This document shows, one piece after another, positions 1-9,667 of a stretch of 64,000 bases of DNA. The stretch's first letter is position 1, and every line of letters starts with the position of its first letter. A program made the translations under genes and the position numbers. This DNA is from Cyclobacterium xiamenense (lineage in GTDB: Bacteria > Bacteroidota > Bacteroidia > Cytophagales > Cyclobacteriaceae), in contig NZ_WIOK01000003.1 in assembly GCF_009467825.1 (NCBI RefSeq), forward strand, positions 227,927 through 291,926. The letters run 5' to 3'. The notes beneath the pieces are model-generated. The model worked only from the letters and a program-made list of their open reading frames with translations, was not told the origin of the DNA and did not search any database.

Positions 1-2118
1 CTCTATTCGGCAGACGGCGTTTTGCTGGGAAAATACTTCCGGGAAAACCGGACACCTGTCAGCTATAACGAACTCTCCCCCAACCTGATAAACGCCCTCA
101 TCGCCACGGAGGATGTTCGCTTCGAAGACCATTCCGGAATTGATCCCAGAGGTCTGTCACGGGTGTTGGTCAAAACCTTGCTACTCGGTCAACGGGGTGC
201 CGGGGGAGGAAGTACGCTGAGTCAACAGACGGCAAAAAACTTGTTTAAAACCCGGACCAGGGAATCCCAGGGCCTTCTCAGCAATGTTCCCATTTTGCGC
301 ATGGTCATTATCAAAACCAAGGAATGGATCGTGGCTGCAAAACTGGAACGGGCCTATACCAAAGAAGAATTGCTTACCATGTACCTGAATACTTCCGACT
401 TTGGTAGCAACGCCTTTGGGATCAAAACTGCCGCCGGTACATTTTTTAACAAGGAGCCAAGGGATCTGAATATCCAGGAATCCGCCACCCTGGTCGGACT
501 TTTCAAAGCGCCCTCCTATTACAGCCCCGTGTATAATCCCGAGAATTCCAACCGGAGACGAAATACGGTACTTTCTCAGATGAATAAGTACGGGTTCATC
601 ACGCAATCCCAATTCGATAGCCTGTCCAAGCTACCCATTGAGCTGGAATACCTGGTGGAAGGACACAATGAAGGCTTGGCTACCTACTTTCGGGAAGTAG
701 TAAAGGCTGATCTGATCCAGTGGACAAAAGAAAACCTCAAGCCCGACGGAAGCAATTACGATCTCTTTGGTGATGGATTGCGCGTGTATACCACCATTGA
801 CAGCCGGCTTCAGAAATATGCCGAAGAGGCGGTAGCCGAACACATGCCAGAACTTCAGGCGAAATTTAGAGAAGAAATGGGTAACCGCGATCCCTGGATA
901 GACAGCCAGGGCAGGGTAATTCCGGATTTTATTGAAAATGCAGTAAAACGAACACAGGCCTACCGAAACCTGAAATCCCGCTACGGAGATAACGAGGATA
1001 GCATTTCCGTCAAACTCAACGAAAAGAAAAAAATGACCGTATTCTCGTACGAAAAGGGCGAAATCGATACCCTCATGAGTACCATGGATTCTCTTCGGTA
1101 TTACAAAAAATTTCTGCAAACCGGATTCGTTTCGATGGATCCACACAGTGGGCACATCAAAGCCTGGGTGGGAGGTACCAACCACAAGTATTTCAAGTAC
1201 GACCATGTCAAGCAAGGCAAACGGCAGCCTGGGTCTACCTTCAAGCCCTTTGTGTATGCAGCAGCAATTGAAAATGGGTACGGCCCCTGCTATACGGTCA
1301 TCGATCAGCCGGTTGAAATCAACCAACCCGACCAACCCACCTGGCGACCGAGCAATGCCAATGGGGAATTCACCTTCGAACGCATGACCATCCGTGCTGC
1401 CATGTCCCAGTCGGTAAATTCGATCACCGCCTATATGATGAAAAAACTGAGTCCGGGCGTGGTGGTGGAGACGGCCCATCGAATTGGGATTACCAGTGAA
1501 CTGGAAGAAGTACCTGCATTGGCCTTGGGCACCGTAGACGTCTCCATTATGGAAATGGTCGGATCATTTAGCACCTTCGTCAACAAGGGAGAACACATTA
1601 CTCCCATATACATCGACCGGATTGAAGACAAAAATGGCAACGTATTGCATCAGTTCATTCCGAGAAAACGCCCGGCCATGAGTGAGGAACATGCCTACAT
1701 TATGGTCTACATGTTGCGGGGAGGTACAGAAGAAGAGGGCGGTACCAGTCAGGGATTGCCTCGTAACCTGCGGGACGAAGGGAACGAAATTGGCGGCAAA
1801 ACAGGGACCACACAAAATGCCTCAGATGGCTGGTACATCGGCATCACCAAAGACCTGGTCAGTGGCGTTTGGGTGGGTGGAGACGACCGTGCCATCCACT
1901 TTCGCAGTTGGCTCAACGGGCAGGGTTCCCGCACCGCCCGACCTATCTGGGCAAAATTCATGACCAAAGTGTATGAAGACCCCAGCTTGGGTATAACCAA
2001 AGGCCCTTTCCCCAAACCGGAAAGACCCCTCAGCATCGAAATTGATTGCTCCAAATACGATCTGAATCAGGATGTATACCAGGAGTTCGATTACGATGCA
2101 ACCAGCACGGATTTTTAA
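1..2118 (+). CDS. Penicillin-binding protein 1A, bifunctional transglycosylase/transpeptidase (5' end missing)
   Basis: This is a class A PBP that polymerises lipid II into glycan strands and crosslinks the peptides, anchored in the inner membrane and acting in the periplasm. The reading frame is open from base 1, so the N-terminal membrane anchor lies outside the window; the TTG at 22 is internal. The GT51 transglycosylase domain is shown by ATEDVRFEDHSGID (catalytic Glu in TED) near base 110 and GGSTLSQQ near 205. The transpeptidase domain has all three motifs: SxxK as STFK at 1234-1245, SVN at 1411-1419 and KTG at 1798-1806. The visible 705 codons suit a full PBP1A lacking only its start. 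uvrC follows after 39 bases on the same strand, so the two may be cotranscribed. The family call is firm; the paralogue type is inferred. Confidence 0.95.
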   Translation, partial: LYSADGVLLGKYFRENRTPVSYNELSPNLINALIATEDVRFEDHSGIDPRGLSRVLVKTLLLGQRGAGGGSTLSQQTAKNLFKTRTRESQGLLSNVPILRMVIIKTKEWIVAAKLERAYTKEELLTMYLNTSDFGSNAFGIKTAAGTFFNKEPRDLNIQESATLVGLFKAPSYYSPVYNPENSNRRRNTVLSQMNKYGFITQSQFDSLSKLPIELEYLVEGHNEGLATYFREVVKADLIQWTKENLKPDGSNYDLFGDGLRVYTTIDSRLQKYAEEAVAEHMPELQAKFREEMGNRDPWIDSQGRVIPDFIENAVKRTQAYRNLKSRYGDNEDSISVKLNEKKKMTVFSYEKGEIDTLMSTMDSLRYYKKFLQTGFVSMDPHSGHIKAWVGGTNHKYFKYDHVKQGKRQPGSTFKPFVYAAAIENGYGPCYTVIDQPVEINQPDQPTWRPSNANGEFTFERMTIRAAMSQSVNSITAYMMKKLSPGVVVETAHRIGITSELEEVPALALGTVDVSIMEMVGSFSTFVNKGEHITPIYIDRIEDKNGNVLHQFIPRKRPAMSEEHAYIMVYMLRGGTEEEGGTSQGLPRNLRDEGNEIGGKTGTTQNASDGWYIGITKDLVSGVWVGGDDRAIHFRSWLNGQGSRTARPIWAKFMTKVYEDPSLGITKGPFPKPERPLSIEIDCSKYDLNQDVYQEFDYDATSTDF

Positions 2119-2157
2119 TCTGCGGAACAATCTGTTGGATTTTACGATTCTGTCTAT

Positions 2158-3957
2158 ATGGACATGCTTTCCCCTTCTTACCTGCCTGCCGAACACCATC
2201 AACTTCCCGATCTTCCGGGGGTGTACCGGTATTACAACAAAGAAGGCAAACTCATCTATGTAGGAAAGGCAAAGAATCTCAAAAAACGGGTCGGTAGCTA
2301 TTTCAATAAAAATTCGGGGATCAACCAAAAAACCCGCAGAATGGTGCGGGAAATACAGACGATTGAAATCACCATTGTCAATTCCGAATTTGATGCCTTG
2401 TTATTGGAAAACAACCTCATCAAAAAAGCCCAGCCCAGGTACAACGTCTTATTGAAGGACGATAAAACGTATCCCTACCTGGTGCTTACGAATGAGCATT
2501 TCCCCAGAATCTATCCTACCAGACGCGTCATTCCCTCCAGAGGTACCTATTTTGGTCCCTTTGCCAGCGTCAAGGCTATGAACAATGTGCTGGACCTCAT
2601 CCTCTCACTATTTACCATCCGAACCTGCAAGCTAGACCTCTCGCCAGAAAAGATTGCTGCCGATAAATTCAAGGTTTGCCTCGAATACCATCTGGGAAAC
2701 TGCAAAGGTCCCTGTGAAGGGCACCAGGATGAAAAAAGCTACCGGTACGACATTGAGCAGGCAAAAAACATTCTCAAAGGAAACCTCGGCGTGGCCAAAT
2801 CTTACTTTAAGGAAAACATGCAGGCTGCGGCAGCATCGTTAGACTACGAGCAGGCTCATCTCTTCAAAGAGAAACTGGATCTACTGGAAAAATACCAGGC
2901 CAAATCGCTCGTAATCAACCCCAATACCGATAGTCTCGATGTATTCGCCATTGTGAGCGACGAAAAATTTGCTTTCGTCAATTACCTCCGAATAAAAAAT
3001 GGAGCCATCACACTGAGCAAAACCGTGGAACTCAAAAAACGTCTGGACGAATCCGATCAGGATTTGTTACTTACTGCAGTCGTTCACCTTCGCGACCAAT
3101 TTCAGAGCGACGCAAAAGAAGTGCTAGTAAATAAGGACTGCGAGGATCTGCCAGAGGGGATGGTTTTCACCGTTCCAAAAATCGGAGACAAACGAAAACT
3201 GGTAGAACTGAGTCTAAAAAACGCCCTGTATTACAAAAAAGAAAAAGCACTCCTGGCCGGTGAGAATAAAAACAAGAAAAACCGGGTCTTGCTTCAATTG
3301 CAACAGGATCTCTCGCTCAGGGAACTACCGAAACATATCGAGTGCTTTGACAATTCAAACATTCAGGGGAGCCATCCTGTGGCGAGTATGGTGTGCTTTA
3401 TGGACGGTAAGCCCGCTAAGAAAGAATACCGCCACTACCACATCAAAACGGTGACAGGACCGAATGACTTTGCCAGCATGGAAGAGGTAGTGCAACGACG
3501 GTACAAGCGAATCCTTGAGGAAGGTACTTCGCTTCCAAACCTGATCGTCATTGATGGGGGTAAAGGGCAATTGTCGTCTGCAGTAGCTGCCTTGCGTGAT
3601 CTGGACTTGTATGGAAAAATCCCCATTATTGGAATCGCCAAGCGGCTGGAAGAAATCTATTTCCCAGGGGATCAATACCCCGTATTTATCGACAAAAAGT
3701 CTGAATCCCTTCGGCTAATTCAACGAATCCGCGATGAAGCCCACCGATTTGCCATAACCTTTCACCGAAACCTCCGAAGCAAAGGCGCGCTGGGTTCCCA
3801 ATTAACCCACATCGAGGGAATCGGCGAGAGTACCGCTCAAAAGCTTCTGAAGCATTTCAAATCCTTCAAAAATATCGAAAGCGCAAGCAGGGAGTCGCTC
3901 GTCGAATTGGTAGGAAAAGACAAGGCGGAAAAAATTTTTTCGGCCATTCACCCATAA
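2158..3957 (+). CDS. uvrC: UvrABC system protein C (excinuclease subunit)
   Basis: UvrC makes the 3' and 5' incisions beside a DNA lesion after UvrA/UvrB recognition in nucleotide excision repair. The 599-residue length is normal. Domains in order: GIY-YIG nuclease at about residues 16-95 (GVYRYYN and LIYVGKAKNLKKR), a UVR motif that contacts UvrB near 205-240 (SLDYEQAHLFKEKL), the RNase H-like C-terminal endonuclease at about 380-540 (ECFDNSNIQGSHPVASM, then EEVVQRRY), and a tandem helix-hairpin-helix at about 550-599 (IEGIGESTAQKLL). The ATG at 2158 gives the usual short lead into the GIY-YIG fold. The gene ends at a strong hairpin shared with the convergent gldN. No key motif is missing. 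Confidence 0.97.
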   Translation: MDMLSPSYLPAEHHQLPDLPGVYRYYNKEGKLIYVGKAKNLKKRVGSYFNKNSGINQKTRRMVREIQTIEITIVNSEFDALLLENNLIKKAQPRYNVLLKDDKTYPYLVLTNEHFPRIYPTRRVIPSRGTYFGPFASVKAMNNVLDLILSLFTIRTCKLDLSPEKIAADKFKVCLEYHLGNCKGPCEGHQDEKSYRYDIEQAKNILKGNLGVAKSYFKENMQAAAASLDYEQAHLFKEKLDLLEKYQAKSLVINPNTDSLDVFAIVSDEKFAFVNYLRIKNGAITLSKTVELKKRLDESDQDLLLTAVVHLRDQFQSDAKEVLVNKDCEDLPEGMVFTVPKIGDKRKLVELSLKNALYYKKEKALLAGENKNKKNRVLLQLQQDLSLRELPKHIECFDNSNIQGSHPVASMVCFMDGKPAKKEYRHYHIKTVTGPNDFASMEEVVQRRYKRILEEGTSLPNLIVIDGGKGQLSSAVAALRDLDLYGKIPIIGIAKRLEEIYFPGDQYPVFIDKKSESLRLIQRIRDEAHRFAITFHRNLRSKGALGSQLTHIEGIGESTAQKLLKHFKSFKNIESASRESLVELVGKDKAEKIFSAIHP

Positions 3958-3962
3958 AAAAA

Positions 3963-3988
3963 GCGACTTCAAGAAGTCGCCTCTTTTA
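3963..3988. terminator. Bidirectional intrinsic terminator between uvrC and gldN
   Basis: The arms gcgacttc (3963-3970) and gaagtcgc (3973-3980) form a perfect inverted repeat. It is preceded by a run of seven A and followed by ctctttta, so a U-tract follows the hairpin mainly on the minus strand, with a weaker one on the plus strand. It sits between the convergent stop codons of uvrC and gldN and probably ends both transcripts. Confidence 0.8.
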
Positions 3989-4017
3989 TGCAAAAAACGG
4001 TTCAAATTCCTTTTTTT

Positions 4018-4842
4018 CTACCACTCCCACAAGTTGTTTTCCCATTCGAGCAAATCGTATTCAAATTCCAGGGAGTTCAGAAAAGCCTGCAACTGCGCAT
4101 TGGGATTATTTGGATCAATCATGTCGACGATAAGTGCGTTATCCGGGTTGGTGTATTTTCTTACCACCGATCGGAACAACCGCAGATCAAAGGCCTGGCT
4201 GTAAGGAAGGTGTTTGGATGTATTTTGGAAATTTAGCCACTGCCCCTTCTCCATATCATCAAAATACTCGTAAAAATCCTTGAATCGAATAAAAGCGATG
4301 GACTTTTGACCAGCTCCAGAATTGGTTTCGGAGGGCATGACCAACTCCAGGTATTTAACATCAAATTTTACCTCCGACCGGTGCTTGTCAAATACAAAGT
4401 CCTCCCGAAAATCCAGGTAATAGATGTCCTTTACAAACGTGCTATCTCCGTTTTCAGCCGTGAGAAAATTCGTTTGGAACTCACTAATAGAAAGCGGCTG
4501 TGTAAACTCTTCGTCCGCAAAAATTTCGAATGCATTTTCGTTTACGATGGCATTGTAGATGTTCATCATGATGCCATCCGATTTAAGTCCACCGGTTCCA
4601 TAAAGGGGTAGGTTGAACTTTTCCCGAAGGTCAATCCTTCTCCATACTCCCACTTGGTACATTTTATCGTCCTCCCGAATAGGAAGTACAGAAAAGACCG
4701 TGTCCATCTCAAACTCGGTATCGCCCAGATCCATATTCGGATTTTGGGTATTGGTGTTTTGAGAAAATGCCGGCAGGGCCAACAAGCTTAGCGCCAGGCA
4801 AAACAGCCAATTCGTCAGGGATGATTTTATCGATACAATCAT
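4018..4842 (-). CDS. gldN: Type IX secretion/gliding motility protein GldN (PorN)
   Basis: GldN (PorN) is the periplasmic partner of the lipoprotein GldK; together they form the ring under the outer membrane that is part of the type IX secretion core complex. The 274-residue product has a signal peptide at about 1-28, ending LPAFSQ, and the family hallmark PIREDDKM...VWRRIDLREKFN near residues 54-76. It is the last gene of the porP-gldK-gldL-gldM-gldN order, 45 bases after gldM. Position and motif agree, so the assignment is secure. The gene ends just before the terminator shared with uvrC. Confidence 0.95.
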   Translation of the reverse strand: MIVSIKSSLTNWLFCLALSLLALPAFSQNTNTQNPNMDLGDTEFEMDTVFSVLPIREDDKMYQVGVWRRIDLREKFNLPLYGTGGLKSDGIMMNIYNAIVNENAFEIFADEEFTQPLSISEFQTNFLTAENGDSTFVKDIYYLDFREDFVFDKHRSEVKFDVKYLELVMPSETNSGAGQKSIAFIRFKDFYEYFDDMEKGQWLNFQNTSKHLPYSQAFDLRLFRSVVRKYTNPDNALIVDMIDPNNPNAQLQAFLNSLEFEYDLLEWENNLWEW

Positions 4843-4887
4843 GGTTTCTCTCTCATTTAATTCTACAACGCTCCAAACGAGGACTTA

Positions 4888-6489
4888 TTACCTGATCGGA
4901 ATGGAAAAGACTTCGTTAACGGTACTTGTAATTTTATTTCCTCTAAAATTGGTTCGGGTTACTTCCCTGGCAATTATCACCAGTCGATCTCCACCCTGCG
5001 CCTGTGCCAGCAAATTCCTGACCGCTACATTTTGTCCGGTAATGTTTACGCTTTCTCTGGGCACATCGTTTCTAACCAATCGAACCTCCCCTGCAGTCAC
5101 CTCAAAATTAGCATCTCTGGACATGGTCCGACCAAATGTTGGCTCCGGTATCGCTCGTATTTGCAAGTTGGTCAAGCCATTGGCAGGAGTGGGATTCTGT
5201 AAATCAATTTGGGTGTCCCCGTTAAACGGACGGATCGTGGGTGCCGGTACCGGCTTAATATCGTACTCTACGGTACCAATGCGATTGCCTCCACTGGAAA
5301 CCGTAATGTTTACCGTCCCTGAAGCAGCCGGAATTACCGTCACGTCGGAAGGCCGGGAACCCTTGATGGCCTGACCGCCGGCGACCGAGAACTCCGGGGC
5401 ATAGGAATTCCCAAGTGCAGGCACTTCGATCACCAAATCGTTGGCGCATTCTGCATACAGCTGGTTTACAACCTCCGAGCTAACTTTGATGACCGGCTGG
5501 GCCACAAAATAGTCGTAATCGATGGTAAACACACTGTCCTGCCCACCTATGGGCACGACGATTTCCCCTCTAAGCGTCCGGGGTGCAAGACCCCGGTCAT
5601 CGTAATTCGACGCAGGAGCTACTGGGAATGCAATTTTACCAAATCCGGCCTCTACGGGTATCTCACGGCCATCAGCCGTCATCTTTAATTCCGTAGAGGA
5701 TGAAGAAGAAGCCAAAAACATTTCTGCTTCGAACGTGGTCCCTGCGGCCACCACATTGGAATTTGCGGCAACGCGCGCCTTTAAATTGTCTGCTTCAAAG
5801 ATAAACGAGCCCAAAGAATTGGTGATCGCGTTGAGGGCTTCGCTTTCTATATTGAGGACTTCATTCTGGTGCTGGCTAATAATGGCCAGGACCGCTCCTA
5901 TGGGAGATTTTACGTAATTCAGATTTACATAGTCTTTATAACTGACGTCGACATCGTTTTTAAACAGGTCGATCTCATTGGCGTCCTTGGCGATCTTCTC
6001 AAAAGAAACCGGGATGTTCAGATCGGCCAGCATCTGAGTTAGATCCTCCGGGTATTCGTTGAGCTTTTCCTGCATTTCGTACCCCAGGCGATTATTATTA
6101 AAAATATTGCCGGGTATGTCTACGTTCTTCAGCGCCGAGGTCTTGAAGTTTCCCTCATCGTCAATCGCGTTTGATTCCTCGATTAACCGTGCTTTGGCCT
6201 CCTCCAGATACTGGTAAAGCTCCGAACTCTTCTCTCGTATTTGCTGCGCTACTTCCACCTTTGGGACGTCCACCGGGTTGTTGCCCTGCTGTTCCACGGT
6301 AGAGGAAATGATATTTACAGAAAACTGATTTTTCTTGATGAAATTCGTCGATGTTCGCTCCAAACCGTCATTGATCAGAATAAACTTCTGAAGGATTTGG
6401 TTACTTACCTGTAGTGCCAATAAAGCAGTAAGAACCAGGTACATCATCCCGATCATTTTCTGCCTTGGTGTTTCTTTACCACCCGCCAT
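4888..6489 (-). CDS. gldM: Type IX secretion/gliding motor protein GldM (PorM)
   Basis: GldM is the periplasm-spanning rod of the GldLM rotary motor, which couples proton flow to type IX secretion and gliding. The 533-residue product starts MAGGKETPRQKMIGMMYL, with one N-terminal membrane helix at about 12-31 and a large periplasmic region made of the usual beta-rich GldM domains. Arg9 sits at the start of the helix, at the position known from Flavobacterium GldM to matter for energy coupling. Length and N-terminus are typical. It lies 56 bases after gldL and 45 before gldN, consistent with one transcript. Confidence 0.97.
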   Translation of the reverse strand: MAGGKETPRQKMIGMMYLVLTALLALQVSNQILQKFILINDGLERTSTNFIKKNQFSVNIISSTVEQQGNNPVDVPKVEVAQQIREKSSELYQYLEEAKARLIEESNAIDDEGNFKTSALKNVDIPGNIFNNNRLGYEMQEKLNEYPEDLTQMLADLNIPVSFEKIAKDANEIDLFKNDVDVSYKDYVNLNYVKSPIGAVLAIISQHQNEVLNIESEALNAITNSLGSFIFEADNLKARVAANSNVVAAGTTFEAEMFLASSSSSTELKMTADGREIPVEAGFGKIAFPVAPASNYDDRGLAPRTLRGEIVVPIGGQDSVFTIDYDYFVAQPVIKVSSEVVNQLYAECANDLVIEVPALGNSYAPEFSVAGGQAIKGSRPSDVTVIPAASGTVNITVSSGGNRIGTVEYDIKPVPAPTIRPFNGDTQIDLQNPTPANGLTNLQIRAIPEPTFGRTMSRDANFEVTAGEVRLVRNDVPRESVNITGQNVAVRNLLAQAQGGDRLVIIAREVTRTNFRGNKITSTVNEVFSIPIR

Positions 6490-6545
6490 AAGCTATAGTA
6501 TGTTTTCTAAGATTAAAATAAGTAAGAACTGCTCATTCAACGAAA

Positions 6546-7349
6546 CTATCCTTTCATTGCTGAAAGCATACCGCCATACACCTTGTTTAGGGAGTTGACA
6601 TTTTGGTTCAGTTTCGCCAGTTCGGTTTTAAAAGTTTCTGTTTCTTTGCCGGCCTCGGCAATGCCTTCCATGGCAGCAGTGACGTTTGAATAAAACTTGC
6701 TGATGGTCTTGGCATGCATGTTGGAATCTTTCAATTCCTCTTCGTACACGTTATTCAATGCCGAAAGACTGCGGGTTACGTTGAGAATTTGATCCCGGTA
6801 AGCTTTGGCATCTTCTGACGCAGAGGACATTTCTGCCAGTGCAGTAGCCGTTTTGCTGTAGGAGCTGTTGATATCAACCAACGACTTCGAGGCTTTTTTC
6901 ACGTTTTCAGCGTATTCGTTGGTAGCCACCGTTGCGTCCGTAAGCGTGCCCAATTTTTCCGTTGTACTGGCCAGGTTTTGCATGCCCTTACCCAAGCTTT
7001 CGAGTAATTCCGGACCAATCTTCGCTTTTTCAAGCAGTTGATCCATTTTCTGAGCAGTTTGGTCGGAACTGACACGTGCAACCTTCGCGGCAGCTCCGCC
7101 AGTATCTTTACCGGCTAGTTCCGGATAAACTTTGGTCCAGTCCAATTCTTCGCTCTTTGGCTCGAAAGCAGATAAAAAGAAAATCAATGCTTCGGTAGTC
7201 AGGCCGACGCCAATCATGAGAGAGGCGAATGGCCAATCCAAGATCTTAAACATGGCTCCCAAAATTACTACTGCAGCGCCAATACCATAAATCTTAGGCA
7301 TGATCGAACCGTAAAACTTATAAGCGAAGGTGTTATTTTCTGTTGACAT
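6546..7349 (-). CDS. gldL: Type IX secretion/gliding motor protein GldL (PorL)
   Basis: GldL is the inner-membrane stator of the type IX secretion motor. The 267-residue protein has two membrane helices at about residues 20-37 and 42-60, followed by a long, mostly helical cytoplasmic tail rich in Ala, Lys and Ser. Glu53 lies inside the second helix (LTTEALIFF), at the position of the glutamate implicated in proton conduction in this family. The product begins MSTENNTFAYKFYG, typical of GldL. Spacing is 57 bases from gldK and 56 to gldM. Confidence 0.96.
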   Translation of the reverse strand: MSTENNTFAYKFYGSIMPKIYGIGAAVVILGAMFKILDWPFASLMIGVGLTTEALIFFLSAFEPKSEELDWTKVYPELAGKDTGGAAAKVARVSSDQTAQKMDQLLEKAKIGPELLESLGKGMQNLASTTEKLGTLTDATVATNEYAENVKKASKSLVDINSSYSKTATALAEMSSASEDAKAYRDQILNVTRSLSALNNVYEEELKDSNMHAKTISKFYSNVTAAMEGIAEAGKETETFKTELAKLNQNVNSLNKVYGGMLSAMKG

Positions 7350-7406
7350 AATTTTTAAAAAACGTTAAGTAAGGAATTTTTTCAGGTATTCGGTAAATGA
7401 GCTAAT

Positions 7407-8501
7407 TTATCGTCTGCTACGTTTGTTGGATTTCACGTCCATGGTACCGGAGCGCCCAATATACGTCATGGCCGTACGGAACCCAATGTGCGCAGTCTGC
7501 ACGTATTGGTATTCGTAGTTCCTGGCGCTGGTTTCCAAAAAGTGCGCCACGTCCTTCCAGGAACCTCCGCGAACTACCTTTCTGGTTTCTGTAGAATCCT
7601 TAAAGGTAGGGTTCATATCCCAGATCAGCGCGTTGGCAGCCGGATTGTAGGCGTCCTCTACCCATTCCGATACGTTGCCTGCCATGTTGTACAATCCAAA
7701 ACCATTCGGAGCAAAGGCGTCTACCGGCGCGGTGTAAGCAAAACCATCGTCGATGTAATTTCCCCTTCCGGGTTTGAAATTTGCCATCAGGCAACCCCGT
7801 CTGTTTTTCAGGTACGGCCCGCCCCAAGGGTATTTGGCAATCTCTTTTCCTCCTTTGGCTGCGTATTCCCATTCCGCCTCAAATGGCAATCGGAATTTGG
7901 GCGTGTCAAATTCGGATTCATCGTTCGCATTCATGTGGTAGGATTTCCACTCACAGTATTGCTTGGCCTGATCCCAACTAATTCCGACCACTGGGTAGTC
8001 ATCAAAAGCGGGGTGATCAAAGTAATACTCCATCAGGGGATCCCCATAATGATGCGTAAAGCTAGTGGACCATACCGTTGTGTCAGGAAGCAATTCCTCC
8101 AGCACAAACTCAGGCGGATCTGCCTGTGTGGTAGGGGTTCCGAGTGCCAGGTCTCCCATACGCACCGCATCCAAAAACTGGCGGTACTTATTATTGGACA
8201 CCTCGTACTTATCCATAAAAAACTCGGATATGGTAACTTGCTTATTCATGGAGGACCGACTCAGTGCGATGTCTTCGTCCGATTGCCCCATCCAAAAAGT
8301 CCCGGCCTTTACCGGTGCCATTTCAAAAGGCAAAGCCTGTTGCCAACCGGAACGCTTCGGAACGCCGGTAACCTCACCTCTTCGATTGAGTTTTTCACTT
8401 GCCGTCCCTTTGTTTCCAAAAAGTCCACAACCCTGAAGTAATGTCATTATTACCAGGCCCGAAATCAGGGTGAAAAAGCGCTGATTCATTTTTTTAAGCA
8501 T
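7407..8501 (-). CDS. gldK: Type IX secretion lipoprotein GldK (PorK), formylglycine-generating-enzyme-like fold
   Basis: GldK is the outer-membrane lipoprotein that forms the type IX secretion ring with GldN. The frame is open back to an ATG at 8546, but the ATG at 8501 (MLKKMNQRFFTLISG) or at 8489 gives a normal lipoprotein signal with lipobox LLQGC; I chose 8501. The body is a sulfatase-modifying-factor fold, recognised by GTFWMGQSDED, YPVVGISWDQAKQYCEWKS, FRLPFEAEWEYAAKGG and KVVRGGSWKD. GldJ shares this fold, but the place directly upstream of gldL marks this as GldK. porP/sprF lies about 110 bases upstream. Confidence 0.93.
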   Translation of the reverse strand: MLKKMNQRFFTLISGLVIMTLLQGCGLFGNKGTASEKLNRRGEVTGVPKRSGWQQALPFEMAPVKAGTFWMGQSDEDIALSRSSMNKQVTISEFFMDKYEVSNNKYRQFLDAVRMGDLALGTPTTQADPPEFVLEELLPDTTVWSTSFTHHYGDPLMEYYFDHPAFDDYPVVGISWDQAKQYCEWKSYHMNANDESEFDTPKFRLPFEAEWEYAAKGGKEIAKYPWGGPYLKNRRGCLMANFKPGRGNYIDDGFAYTAPVDAFAPNGFGLYNMAGNVSEWVEDAYNPAANALIWDMNPTFKDSTETRKVVRGGSWKDVAHFLETSARNYEYQYVQTAHIGFRTAMTYIGRSGTMDVKSNKRSRR

Positions 8502-8612
8502 AAATGACATTAAATTAACTACATTCATTTTCAACCATTTAAACAAATAACCAATTCGAAATTTAACAGATTTTATCAGAAAAACACAAGGATTTTTTCA
8601 ATTATGTTTTAA

Positions 8613-9590
8613 CTAATCGAACCGAAATCTTGGTGTCCGCTGAATCACCCTGTCTAATTGTTTCGAAACCTGAGGTAAATTATAGGTCAACATAAACTCG
8701 TGAGAGGTGGGGGATTTTGCTTCCAATCCACCAACTACCAAGTCGAATGCGTAACCCAACCTGAGGGAATTATCTCTTAACAGACTGTATCCCAGCAACA
8801 CGGAAGCAGACTCCTCACCTCTGTAAGCCAATCCCAAACTTATTTTTTTATTATACGTGCCTATAACGCTGACATCATACGAAAAATTATTCAGCGATAC
8901 GGATTTTAGCAATACACTAGGTTCAACTGAAAATTGGGCAAAAGTGTTTATACGGTATCCGGCAAGGATGTAATGGTGGTTTTCCAGTCGATTTGCCAGG
9001 TTTCCGTCCCCAAAATCAAAACCCGGCTCGTTCAGATTTCTGCTGCTAACGGCAAAATAATAACTTCCCCGATCGTACATCAGCCCAACGGTCACATTGG
9101 GGTTGCCCTGATTTTCATCACCGGCAGAAGGTACAGTGGGGTCCGGATTTACCGGAAAAAACTCATCGTAGCGAATGGTACTTGAAAAAAATCCACCCGA
9201 AGCCCCCATGCTCAATACTCCCCGGCCCAGCGTCAGGTGATACGCCAGAGACAGGTTGACTTCCTGATTCGTAAATGGGCCGATGGCGTCGTTTATCGCT
9301 ATCAGGCCAAACCCGATAGGGATTTTTTTGAAGCGGCCCGAAGCGGACAGTAGCTGGGTAGTAGGTGCTCCACCTGCACCGGTACTGGTGCTGTAATCAA
9401 GCCATTGGGTACGATGCATGGCAGAAATCCGGTATCCAGCCTCTTTGCCGGCGAACGCGGGGTTGTAAAACATACCATTGTACATGTACTGCGTAAACTG
9501 CGCGTCCTGCTGCGCAACGGCATTGGGCCGAAGGCTAAGGATTGCAGCTAAAAAAAACACACAGCATGTCAGGTAGTTTTTTGTGGTCAT
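8613..9590 (-). CDS. Type IX secretion membrane protein, PorP/SprF family
   Basis: This 325-residue outer-membrane beta-barrel belongs to the PorP/SprF family, whose members serve type IX secretion and often the export of particular surface adhesins. It has a signal peptide at about 1-27 (ending NAVAQ), then the family N-terminus QDAQFTQYMYNGMFYNPAFAG, and alternating beta strands to the end. Its position just before gldK matches the porPKLMN order of Porphyromonas, so it is probably the core-locus PorP rather than a scattered SprF paralogue. hemD lies 77 bases upstream. A near-match to the Bacteroidota -7 element (taggtttc read on the minus strand, 9614-9621) precedes the start. Confidence 0.93.
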   Translation of the reverse strand: MTTKNYLTCCVFFLAAILSLRPNAVAQQDAQFTQYMYNGMFYNPAFAGKEAGYRISAMHRTQWLDYSTSTGAGGAPTTQLLSASGRFKKIPIGFGLIAINDAIGPFTNQEVNLSLAYHLTLGRGVLSMGASGGFFSSTIRYDEFFPVNPDPTVPSAGDENQGNPNVTVGLMYDRGSYYFAVSSRNLNEPGFDFGDGNLANRLENHHYILAGYRINTFAQFSVEPSVLLKSVSLNNFSYDVSVIGTYNKKISLGLAYRGEESASVLLGYSLLRDNSLRLGYAFDLVVGGLEAKSPTSHEFMLTYNLPQVSKQLDRVIQRTPRFRFD

Positions 9591-9667
9591 GTGTAAAAGA
9601 CATTTTGCAATTGGAAACCTATTCTACACATTTAAACTGACTTTACCTGAAAAAAGATTAAAAGAAA

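Noticed and set aside
631..1479. A 282-codon minus-strand frame
   Set aside because: It is antisense to the PBP transpeptidase domain and shows no protein features.
7488..8441. A 317-codon plus-strand frame
   Set aside because: It is antisense to gldK and encodes no recognisable protein.
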